From Caulobacter sp. B11 (GTDB lineage Bacteria; Pseudomonadota; Alphaproteobacteria; Caulobacterales; Caulobacteraceae), in contig NZ_PEGG01000206.1 in assembly GCF_002737765.1 (NCBI RefSeq), positions 1-5,320 on the forward strand: a stretch of DNA of 5,320 nucleotides, in the 5' to 3' direction. Shown one piece after another: positions 1 through 5,320 of the stretch (position 1 is its first letter; every line of letters starts with the position of its first letter). A program made the translations under genes and the position numbers. Below the pieces are notes generated by a model. The model saw only the letters and a program-made list of their open reading frames with translations. It was not told where the DNA came from and ran no database searches.

Positions 1-3
1 GGA

Positions 4-29
4 CACAAAGCGCGGTTTGGCGCGTTGTG
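4..29. repeat. Small imperfect inverted repeat upstream of the AsmA gene
   Basis: The arms CACAA (4-8) and TTGTG (25-29) pair, as do GCGC (10-13) and GCGC (20-23). There is one A/G mismatch between the two stem parts and a GGTTTG loop. It could be the terminator of an upstream gene, an operator, or chance in GC-rich DNA. No T-tract follows. Its right arm overlaps the first possible TTG start of the AsmA gene, which slightly favours a later start for that gene. Confidence 0.3.
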
Positions 30-2147
30 CTCGGGCGCCTCCGGAGTAGCCGCCCTGTCGTCCGATATCGAAACACCCGTAGAAGGCCCGCCGATTCGCC
101 GCCCGGCGCACCAGCGCGCCGCCGACGCATGGACCGGCCTGTCGCCCCGCGCTCGCTGGTCGTTGATCGGCGCGACGGCGCTGTTCGCCGCCATCGTCGC
201 CTTTCTGTTGGTCTTCGACTGGAACTGGCTGCGCGGCCCGATCGGCCGCATGGCGTCGGCGCGGCTGGGCCGCGAGGTCGAGATCACCGGCGACCTGAAG
301 GTCCATCCCTGGTCCCTGACCCCAGGGTCGAGGCAGGCGGGCTGCGGATCGGCCAGCCGGCTTGGGCGGCGGCCGATGGGGCGCCGGCTGGAGACATGGC
401 CAGGATCGACCGACTGGCCGTGCACATCAAACTGCTGCCGCTGTTCAAGGGCGAGGTGGTGCTGCCTCTGGTCGCCATCGACCGGCCCGATGTGCGGCTG
501 CTTCGCGAGGCCTCGGGTCGCGCCAACTGGACCTTCGGCTCCGGCAAGCCGAGCAAGAGCGCGGTCAAGCTGCCGGCCATCCAGCATTTCGTCATCAATG
601 ACGGCAAGCTGCGGATCGACGATCGCCAGCGCGACGTGCTGTTCCTCGGCACGGTCAGCTCCAACGAACACGCCAGCGGCGATGGCCGCGGCAAGTTCGT
701 GATCCAGGGCGACGGACAGCTGAACCGTGCGCCGTTCACCGCCACCCTGACCGGCGGCCCCTTGCTGAACATCTCGCCGCGCCACCCCTACCCGTTCGAC
801 GCGCGGATCGAGGCCGGAGCCACGCGGGTTCTGGCCAAAGGGTCGGTGACCAAGCCCTTCGACCTGGGCCGGTTCGAGACCGACCTGACCGTTTCGGGCG
901 CCGACCTGAACCGCCTCTACGCCCTGACCGGCCTGACCCTGCCCAACACCCCGCCCTACCGGATCAGCGGCAAGCTGAGCCGCAAGGGGCAACGCTATGA
1001 CTTCAAGGGCCTGAACGGTCGGGTGGGCGACAGCGACGTGTCGGGCGACCTGTTCGTGCTGCTAGGTCGCGAGCGGCCCTATCTGGAAGCCGAGCTTCGC
1101 TCGCGCCGGCTTGATTTCGATGACCTGGGCAGCCTGGTCGGGGCCGCGCCGTCCACCAGGGCCGGCGAAACCGCCTCGGCGGGCCAGAAGATCGAGGCCG
1201 GCCAACGCGCCGCCACCCGCCGTCTGCTGCCCGACGCCACCTTGCAGGTCGAGCGGGTGCGGGCCATGGACGCCAAGGTCAGCTATCGCGCCCTGGCCGT
1301 GAACGCCCCTAATTTCCCGCTCAAAAAGGTGCGGATCGACCTGGCGCTGGACAAGGGGGTCCTGACCCTGGACCCGATCAGGTTCACCTTTTCGCGCGGA
1401 GACCTGGCCGGAAAGGTTCGCCTGGACGCCCGGCCGGCCACGCCCCGCACCGATCTGGATCTGCGGCTGACCAACGCCAAGCTGGAGGATTTCATCCCCA
1501 TTCGCAGCGGCGGCCAGCCGGCGATCGAGGGCGGCGTCATGGCCCGGATCAAGCTGAGCGGGGCGGGTAACTCGGTGCATCGCGCCGCGTCGAACGCCAA
1601 TGGCGCGGTCACCGTGGTCTCACCGCGCGGCCAGATCCGCCAGGCCTTCGCCGAACTTTTGGGGGTCAATGCCTCCAAGGGGCTTCTGCTGCTGCTCACC
1701 AAGGACCAGCGGGAGACCGCCGTGCGCTGCGCCATCGCCGACTTCACCGTCAAGAACGGCGTCATGACCAGCACCCAGATCCTCGCCGATACGGGCGTCG
1801 TCCTCGCCCGTGGCCGGGGCACGATCAATCTGGAAACCGAGCGCATGGAGTTCCGGATCGAAGGCGACAGCAAGAAGCCGCGGCTGGTGCGCCTGTTCAT
1901 TCCGATCACGATCCAAGGCCCGATCCTGTCGCCGAAGGTCAAGCTGGATACCCGCAAAGCCCTCGCCCAGACCGGTGTCGCCACCGCCCTGGGGGCCCTG
2001 GTCTCGCCGCTGACGGTGCTGCTGCCGTTCATCTCCACGGGCGAGGCCAAGGACGCCGACTGCGCCGGGATCGTCGCCGACGCCCGCGGCAGCGGCGCGC
2101 CTGTCAGGGTCTCCCAGGCCACTCCCGCCGCCAAGTCCGGTCGGTAG
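25..2147 (+). CDS. AsmA family protein, one frameshift near 320-324
   Basis: This is an envelope protein of the AsmA family, whose members are inner-membrane-anchored periplasmic proteins linked to outer-membrane assembly and lipid transport. The reading frame that starts at 25 encodes a hydrophilic N-terminus, one membrane segment (about residues 45-65) and the typical N-terminal AsmA stretch ending in VHPWSLTP. At the CCCC run at 320-323 the family sequence continues in another frame as RVEAGGLRIGQPAW and runs to the TAG at 2145-2147. Restoring one base gives about 707 residues. The C-terminal AsmA-like domain is clear: VRCAIADF (Cys about 569), then VLARGRGTINL, then a late DADC (Cys about 680), a Cys pair recalled as usual in this family. 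The start is uncertain. TTG at 25 has no ribosome-binding site, whereas GGAG at 43-46 lies 8 bases before a CTG at 55 that would give an N-terminus reading SSDIETPVEG. No stop precedes it in the window, so the gene could begin upstream. Family call is firm; exact substrate is unknown. Confidence 0.85.
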
Positions 2148-2152
2148 TCGGG

Positions 2153-2181
2153 TTGGCGAGTTCCCTCTATCGGGTTATAAA
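2153..2181 (+). promoter_or_regulatory. Candidate sigma-70-type promoter upstream of yjhX
   Basis: TTGGCG (2153-2158) and TATAAA (2176-2181) are separated by exactly 17 bases, the preferred spacing for a housekeeping promoter. It lies just after the AsmA stop codon, and TATAAA stands out in this GC-rich setting. Transcription would start near 2188, giving a leader of about 150 bases before the yjhX start. This is a motif match only. Confidence 0.45.
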
Positions 2182-2206
2182 AGCACGTCTGAACTCCAGG
2201 TGTGTC

Positions 2207-2239
2207 ATGTCCGAGATTGTGCGCGAGGCCCGGGCCTAA
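2207..2239 (+). CDS. Possible 10-codon leader ORF
   Basis: An ATG at 2207 opens a short frame reading MSEIVREARA and closing at TAA (2237-2239). An AGG (2198-2200) sits 6 bases upstream as a weak ribosome-binding site, and the candidate promoter's start point would lie about 20 bases before it. It overlaps the palindrome AGGCCCGGGCCT. It may be a leader peptide, the head of a gene lost to an indel, or chance. I do not recognise it. Confidence 0.15.
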   Translation: MSEIVREARA

Positions 2240-2260
2240 CAGGTTCCGAACCTCGGTTCG
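2226..2260 (+). repeat. Overlapping small inverted repeats in the yjhX leader
   Basis: AGGCCCGGGCCT (2226-2237) is a perfect 12-base palindrome. It is followed by AGGTT (2241-2245), which pairs with AACCT (2249-2253). The overlapping CGAACC (2247-2252) can instead pair with GGTTCG (2255-2260). The middle segment can therefore join either neighbour, as in alternative RNA structures, but the stems are short and the loops of 2-3 bases are tight. No T-tract follows. A regulatory role is inference only. Confidence 0.3.
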
Positions 2261-2337
2261 TCCGCCGAAAAGGCCGTGATCCCGTCCGCGCGTCCCGCCG
2301 GATGCGCGTTGTCACGCCTCGATTTTCGGACATTCCC

Positions 2338-2600
2338 TTGAACATCTCCAAACCGCAGCAACGCGCACGTGCACGCGCTGGCGCAGGGCGCCCGCCATCG
2401 AACTCCTGCGCGACGATCGCGGCCGCGCAGTCGGCGCCGACTGCCTCACCGGCGAAGGCTGGCGGCTTTCGGACTGCTCGCTGAGCGTCTTCAAGGCCCT
2501 CAAGCGCCGCCGGTTCATCGCCAAGCCACGGCGGCGGGCCCTATCGCATCACCCGCGAGGGCCTGGTCAATCTCAGGGCCCAGCTCGACAACCCGGGTGA
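2338..2600 (+). pseudogene. yjhX: YjhX/TopAI-like (UPF0386) small protein gene, broken by several indels
   Basis: Read across frames, this matches the YjhX family of about 85 residues. NISKPQQR comes from a TTG start at 2338 (weak CGGA 7 bases upstream), then VHALAQG from a second frame. [20 protein letters not shown] through [19 protein letters not shown] follows in a third, and finally [21 protein letters not shown]. Breaks fall near 2365-2369, 2389-2397 and 2523-2526, with probably two more extra bases in CCCGGG before the TGA at 2598-2600. Removing five extra bases yields exactly 85 codons ending LDNR, as expected for the family. E. coli YjhX (TopAI) inhibits DNA topoisomerase I and is paired with the acetyltransferase-like antitoxin YjhQ; no such partner is adjacent here. 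Function in solo alphaproteobacterial homologues is unclear to me. The breaks may be sequence error or real decay. Confidence 0.75.
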
Positions 2601-2609
2601 CGGCCCGGG
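2592..2609. terminator. GC-rich hairpin between convergent yjhX and rsmD
   Basis: CCCGGG (2592-2597) and CCCGGG (2604-2609) are complementary arms around a TGACGG loop. The hairpin sits at the end of yjhX and 10 bases beyond the rsmD stop, so it could act in both directions. No run of T follows on either strand, so termination activity is uncertain. Confidence 0.35.
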
Positions 2610-2618
2610 GCTGGTAGC

Positions 2619-3183
2619 TCAGTCCCGCCGCAGAAACAGGACGCGCGCGGCGCCATAGTCGCGCGCATCCAGCACCGTATAGCCCGGCGTCGCGGGGTTG
2701 GTCTCATCTCGGCCGCGCTCGAAGACCACGATCGCGCCCGGGGCCAGCCAGTCGCCGGCCAGGAGTTCGGCCAGGGCCTTCTCGCCCAGACCCTTGGCGT
2801 AGGGCGGATCCAGGAAGGCCACGGTGAACGGGGCCCCGGCGCTGGCCGGCGGGGCGCCCAGATTTGTCGCGTCACGGCGATGCACCCGGGTTTGGCCAAA
2901 CAGGCCGAAGGCGTCGACATTGGTCGCGGATCGCCCCGCGCGCCGCGTCGTCGGTCTCGACGAACAGGCAGAAGGCCGCGCCGCGCGACACGGCCTCGAG
3001 GCCCAGGGCGCCCGAGCCGGCGAACAGGTCGATCACCCGCGCGCCGGGCAGTTCCGGAGCCCAGGCGGCGTGTTCGAGGATGTTGAACACCGCCTGCCGG
3101 GCGCGATCCGAGGTCGGGCGTGTGGTGTCACCGGGCGGGGTGGCGATGGCCTTGCCGCGATACTGGCCGGAAACGATGCGCAT
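2619..3183 (-). CDS. rsmD: 16S rRNA (guanine(966)-N(2))-methyltransferase RsmD, one frameshift near 2922
   Basis: RsmD methylates N2 of G966 in 16S rRNA using S-adenosylmethionine during small-subunit assembly in the cytoplasm. The ATG at 3183 opens the family N-terminus MRIVSGQYRG with RPTSDR at residues 22-27. DLFAGSG (52-58) is the cofactor-binding motif I, FVETD (acidic residue about 76) is motif II, and DPPY (125-128) is the catalytic motif of N-methyltransferases. The first frame ends prematurely at 2872. The family sequence continues as NVDAFGLFGQTRVHRRDA in another frame if one base of the GG at 2922-2923 is removed. The corrected protein is 187 residues, normal for RsmD, and stops at TGA (2621-2619). 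An in-frame GTG at 3264 would add 27 residues, but the family begins at MRIVSG. No strong ribosome-binding site is visible. It converges with yjhX and is divergent from the protease gene across 139 bases where I see no convincing promoter. Confidence 0.9.
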
Positions 3184-3312
3184 GGTGGGGGTCTCTGCAA
3201 CGACGAGCGCCTGTGTGCCGCGTGCGCACCGGCCGGGCAAGTCGTCCTTGGACCTGCTCTGCACGCTTGCGCCGATCCGACCGACCGCCTAGCCATGAGG
3301 TCTAGCCGGGGC

Positions 3313-3325
3313 GAGGATCACCGTG
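3313..3325 (+). promoter_or_regulatory. Ribosome-binding site fixing a GTG start
   Basis: GAGG at 3313-3316 lies 6 bases before the GTG at 3323-3325. It is the best Shine-Dalgarno match in the window and decides the start of the CPBP protease gene. Confidence 0.6.
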
Positions 3326-4265
3326 ACGACAGAGCTTGAGCGGTCCGCGTTCCTGGCCGACCTCACATCCAAGGACCGGCGGATCGGCCGCATCCTGCTG
3401 ACCCTGCCGCTCGGGGCCCTGGCGGCCCTCGTGGCCGGGATCATCGCCGGCGGCGGCGTCTTCTTCGCCTTCGCGGTGCTGTCGGGCGATCCCGGGGCCG
3501 GCGATCGCCTGATGCAGGCGACCCGCGATCCCGCCGTTCTGGCCTCCAGCCTGACCTTCAGCCTGTTTGTGTTCTGCATTCTGGCGGCGGCCAACGGGCC
3601 ATGGCCCTGGCCTTCACCGCGGTGGGCGCCGGCCTGATGACCGACGCCTGAGGAGCTATTTCACCGCCGCGCCGCGCTTTCGCTGGCGGCTGATGCTGGC
3701 CGGTCTGGTGCTGTTCGCCGCGATCGGCGCGCCCCTGTACCTGGGCCTGACCCTTCTGGACCCGACATCGGCGAAGCCGCCGATCCTGACCCAGGTCTCC
3801 ACCCTGCCCGGTCGCCTGGCCTACGCCCTGGCGACCACCGTGCTGCTGCTGATCGCGGCGGCGGCCGAGGAACTGGTGTTTCGCGGCTGGCTGCTCAAGC
3901 TGACCGCCGCCTTCCTGCGCCGGCCCTGGCCGCTGCTGATCCTCAACGGCCTGCTGTTCGCGGCCATCCACATGGATCCCAATCTCGACGCCTTCCTGGT
4001 GCGGATGGCCATGGGCATGGGCCTGGGCTGGATGACCCTGAGGCTGGGCGGGATCGAGTTCGCGATCGGGGCCCACGCGGCCAACAACATCCTGATCCTG
4101 CTGCTGGTCCGCCCCATGACCCTGACCGACCCGCCGCACGCCTTCGAGCCGAGCAGCCTGGTCGTCGCCCCGCTGATGCTGCTGGCCTTCATCACCCTGG
4201 CCGAGGTCGTGGTTCGTGCAGCGCCCTTGCGGCGATGGACCCGGGCCGAGGTGGTCCCGACCTAG
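3323..4265 (+). CDS. CPBP family intramembrane glutamic metalloprotease-like protein, two frame breaks
   Basis: This is a multi-pass membrane protein of the CPBP (CAAX protease and bacteriocin-processing, Abi) family. The GTG start has a good GAGG. Hydrophobic helices start early (LLTLPLGALAALVAGIIAGG). The first frame stops after 3637. The sequence can be followed by restoring one base in the GGG at 3596-3598, giving NGAMALAFTAVGAGLM, and one near 3640, giving RRLRSYFTAAPRFRWRL. All family motifs lie in the last frame: EELVFRGW (Glu about 183-184, Arg about 188), FAAIH (His about 217) and AHAANN (His about 252, Asn about 255-256). These Glu and His residues form the proposed active site. The corrected length is about 314 residues, ending at TAG (4263-4265), where the palindromic element begins. 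Family members process prenylated or peptide substrates or confer bacteriocin immunity; the substrate here is unknown. The opposite orientation to rsmD and rluB suggests it is its own transcription unit. Confidence 0.85.
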
Positions 4266-4311
4266 AGCCTGTCCCGTCTTCATGGAACCATGAAAACGGG
4301 ATAAACAGGCT
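4266..4311. terminator. Left hairpin of the palindromic element, likely terminator
   Basis: AGCCTGT (4266-4272) pairs with ACAGGCT (4305-4311), CCCGT (4273-4277) with ACGGG (4296-4300), and TTCATGG (4279-4285) with CCATGAA (4288-4294). The interruptions are one mismatch and an ATAA bulge. It starts directly after the protease stop codon and is followed by TTTA. It is a plausible rho-independent-like terminator for the plus-strand gene, although the T-tract is short. Confidence 0.5.
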
Positions 4312-4326
4312 TTAGAATCAAACATT

Positions 4327-4378
4327 TAGAGCCCTTTTGAACGCTTTAGATGATTCCATCTAAAGCTAAAGGGCTCTA
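4327..4378. terminator. Right hairpin of the palindromic element, likely terminator for rluB
   Basis: TAGAGCCCTTT (4327-4337) pairs with AAAGGGCTCTA (4368-4378). After a small asymmetric bulge, CTTTAGATG (4344-4352) pairs with CATCTAAAG (4357-4365) around an ATTC loop. The stop codon of the minus-strand rluB-like gene lies inside the outer stem. No clean T-tract follows on the minus strand. Confidence 0.5.
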
Positions 4379-5320
4379 GGGCTTGCCGCCCGATCGCGGC
4401 TTGCCGCCGGTGGGGCGCGGGCCGGCCGCCGGACGAGGCCGGGCGGGCTTGCCGTCGAACGACCTTGCCGGGGCCTTGGCGTCAAAAGGCTTGTCAGAAG
4501 GCTTGGCGGGCCGCTTGGCCGCGCCGGGAGCGTAGGCGGGCTTGCCTGCGGGGGGCTTGCCGTCGAAGACCTTGGCCGGGCCCTTGGACGCGCCCGCCGC
4601 ATAGGCCGGCTTGGCCGGGGCGGCCTTGCCGAGCGGACCCGCGGTCCTGACCGGCGCGCCTGGCTTGCCGAGCGCCTTGCCGACCGGCTTGGCGCCGCGC
4701 GGCAGAGGCTTGGGGCCGACGATCTTGTCCGCGATCGACTTCTTGACCGGCGGGCGCTTGTGGCCGGTGTCGGCCTTGATCTTCGGCTTGGCCCAGCCGG
4801 ACTTGTAGACCTTCTTGACCTCTTCCGGCTTGGCTTCGAAGCTGACGGCCGGCGCGCGGCCAGAGGGCGCGCGGCGCTGGGCCTCGCCGCCGCGCGGAAC
4901 CTCGCCGTCCTTGGCGACGCCGGGCGCGAACAGCGGATCAGCGACGCCGATGAAGCGGGGCTTGTCGCCGGTCGGCATGTTCTCGGGCGGCACGACGCCT
5001 TCCAGCAGTTCGCGGATCACCCGCGGCCCGACCTCCTCGACCTGGCCGGCCAGCAGGGTGCCCAGGGCGAAGGGACCGTAGGACAGGCGGATCAGCCGGT
5101 TGACCTTGAGGTCGAGATATTCGAGCACCCGGCGGATCTCGCGGTTCTTGCCTTCGCTGAGGGTGACCGTGATCCAGACGTTGCGGCCGCCGCCGGCCTT
5201 GTCCTGGGCCTTGTCGAGCTTGGCCTCGATCGGGCCGTAGCGCACGCCCTCGACGGTGACGCCCTCCTTCAGCCGGTCCAGCTGTTCCTGGGTGGTGTGG
5301 CCGAAGGCGCGGGCGCGATA
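4376..5320 (-). CDS. rluB: RluB/RsuA-family rRNA pseudouridine synthase with long basic tail, N-terminus beyond the window
   Basis: Family members isomerise uridine to pseudouridine in rRNA; RluB acts on position 2605 of 23S rRNA. The frame is open from the window edge (first codon at 5320, reading YRARAFGHTT) to TAG at 4378-4376, so 314 C-terminal residues are visible. The first 110 or so carry the C-terminal part of the catalytic domain: GVTVEGVRYGPI, then EGKNREIRRVL (about 56-66), then NRLIRLSYGPFALGTLLAGQ. The N-terminal S4 domain and the GRLD catalytic Asp motif would lie to the right. Roughly the last 200 residues form a Lys/Pro/Ala/Gly-rich, presumably disordered tail with internal repeats. 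E. coli RluB also has a basic tail, so the architecture is not unprecedented, but this one is long. RluB rather than RsuA or RluE is favoured by the tail. Alone among the window's genes it shows no frame break. Its stop lies within the palindromic element. Confidence 0.85.
   Translation of the reverse strand, partial: YRARAFGHTTQEQLDRLKEGVTVEGVRYGPIEAKLDKAQDKAGGGRNVWITVTLSEGKNREIRRVLEYLDLKVNRLIRLSYGPFALGTLLAGQVEEVGPRVIRELLEGVVPPENMPTGDKPRFIGVADPLFAPGVAKDGEVPRGGEAQRRAPSGRAPAVSFEAKPEEVKKVYKSGWAKPKIKADTGHKRPPVKKSIADKIVGPKPLPRGAKPVGKALGKPGAPVRTAGPLGKAAPAKPAYAAGASKGPAKVFDGKPPAGKPAYAPGAAKRPAKPSDKPFDAKAPARSFDGKPARPRPAAGPRPTGGKPRSGGKP
4466..4615 (-). repeat. Degenerate tandem repeat in the RluB tail
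   Basis: Two adjacent units of about 23 and 27 residues share the pattern KPAYAxGAxKxPAK followed by FDxKxPA. The first (4615-4547) reads KPAYAAGASKGPAK then VFDGKPPA. The second (4546-4466) reads KPAYAPGAAKRPAK then PFDAKAPA. A partial third unit, SFDGKPA, follows. Such repeats suggest tail growth by slippage or unequal recombination. Confidence 0.55.

Larger units (their letters stand above)
4261..4380. repeat. Composite palindromic intergenic element between convergent genes
   Basis: The ends are inverted copies of CCTAGAGCC (4261-4269 and the complement at 4372-4380). Inside are two separate long hairpins. From 4301 to 4370 the sequence is about two-thirds A+T, unlike the GC-rich surroundings. 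The left end supplies the TAG stop of the protease gene and the right end the TAG stop of the rluB-like gene. It resembles the CTAGAGC-bounded palindromic repeats scattered through alphaproteobacterial intergenic regions, which I recall only in general terms. No coding frame is evident. Confidence 0.7.

Noticed and set aside
1283..2134. Long minus-strand open frame opposite the AsmA gene
   Set aside because: It is a shadow of GC-rich codon bias. The plus-strand frame encodes clear AsmA-family sequence over the same bases, and the minus translation has no recognisable motif.
2243..2259. Alphaproteobacterial LexA (SOS) box made of two GTTC repeats
   Set aside because: The two GTTC copies are 9 bases apart, whereas the recalled consensus is GTTC-N7-GTTC.
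2606..2625. tRNA-like 5' end (GGGGCTGGTAGCTCAGT)
   Set aside because: It resembles a tRNA acceptor and D-arm start, but there is no anticodon arm or GGTTCGA T-loop at the proper distance. The bases are explained by the yjhX-rsmD junction and the rsmD stop.
3248..3276. TTGGAC as a -35 element for the protease gene
   Set aside because: No acceptable -10 hexamer lies 16-18 bases downstream; the sequence there is GCCGATCC.
2824..3339. Plus-strand frames opposite rsmD
   Set aside because: They are antisense to the RsmD motifs DLFAGSG and DPPY, with no family resemblance or ribosome-binding site.
3558..4325. Minus-strand 255-residue frame opposite the CPBP gene
   Set aside because: Its translation is Gln/Gly/His-rich low complexity and antisense to the conserved CPBP motifs, and it runs through the palindromic element.
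4261..4380. CRISPR repeat or insertion-sequence remnant
   Set aside because: There are no regularly spaced direct repeats, no transposase fragment and no clear target-site duplication. A palindromic intergenic repeat fits better.

Overview
The window looks like chromosomal DNA from a GC-rich alphaproteobacterium. The coding sequence is strongly GC-biased at third codon positions. The gene content (an AsmA-family protein, a YjhX/UPF0386 protein, RsmD, a CPBP-type membrane protease and an RluB-like pseudouridine synthase with a long Lys/Pro/Ala tail) fits Caulobacter or a close relative. That assignment rests on pattern memory, not on a search.

Layout, left to right. A plus-strand AsmA-family envelope protein gene fills 25-2147. 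A roughly 190 bp gap follows, holding a good sigma-70-like promoter, a 10-codon mini-ORF and overlapping small inverted repeats. It leads to a plus-strand yjhX-like gene (2338-2600) broken by several small indels. This converges on a minus-strand rsmD (2619-3183), with a GC-rich hairpin at the junction. A 139 bp gap with no convincing promoter separates rsmD from the divergent plus-strand CPBP protease gene (3323-4265). That gene converges on a minus-strand rluB-like gene that enters from the right edge (4376-5320, N-terminus missing). Between these last two lies an AT-rich composite palindromic element of about 120 bp (4261-4380). Its ends supply the TAG stop codons of both flanking genes.

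Functionally the two minus-strand genes are both ribosomal RNA modifiers: RsmD methylates 16S rRNA and RluB makes pseudouridine in 23S rRNA. The protease gene sits between them in the opposite orientation. AsmA and CPBP are membrane or envelope proteins with no visible functional tie to the rRNA enzymes. Four of the five genes carry at least one reading-frame break, yet protein-family motifs continue cleanly in another frame after each break. This pattern is more consistent with sequence or assembly indel errors than with decay of four unrelated genes, although yjhX, with three or four breaks in about 85 codons, could be a real pseudogene.

I do not see a convincing undescribed multi-gene system here. 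The items most worth a second look are the palindromic element between the convergent genes, the solo yjhX with its structured leader, and the repetitive basic tail of the pseudouridine synthase.
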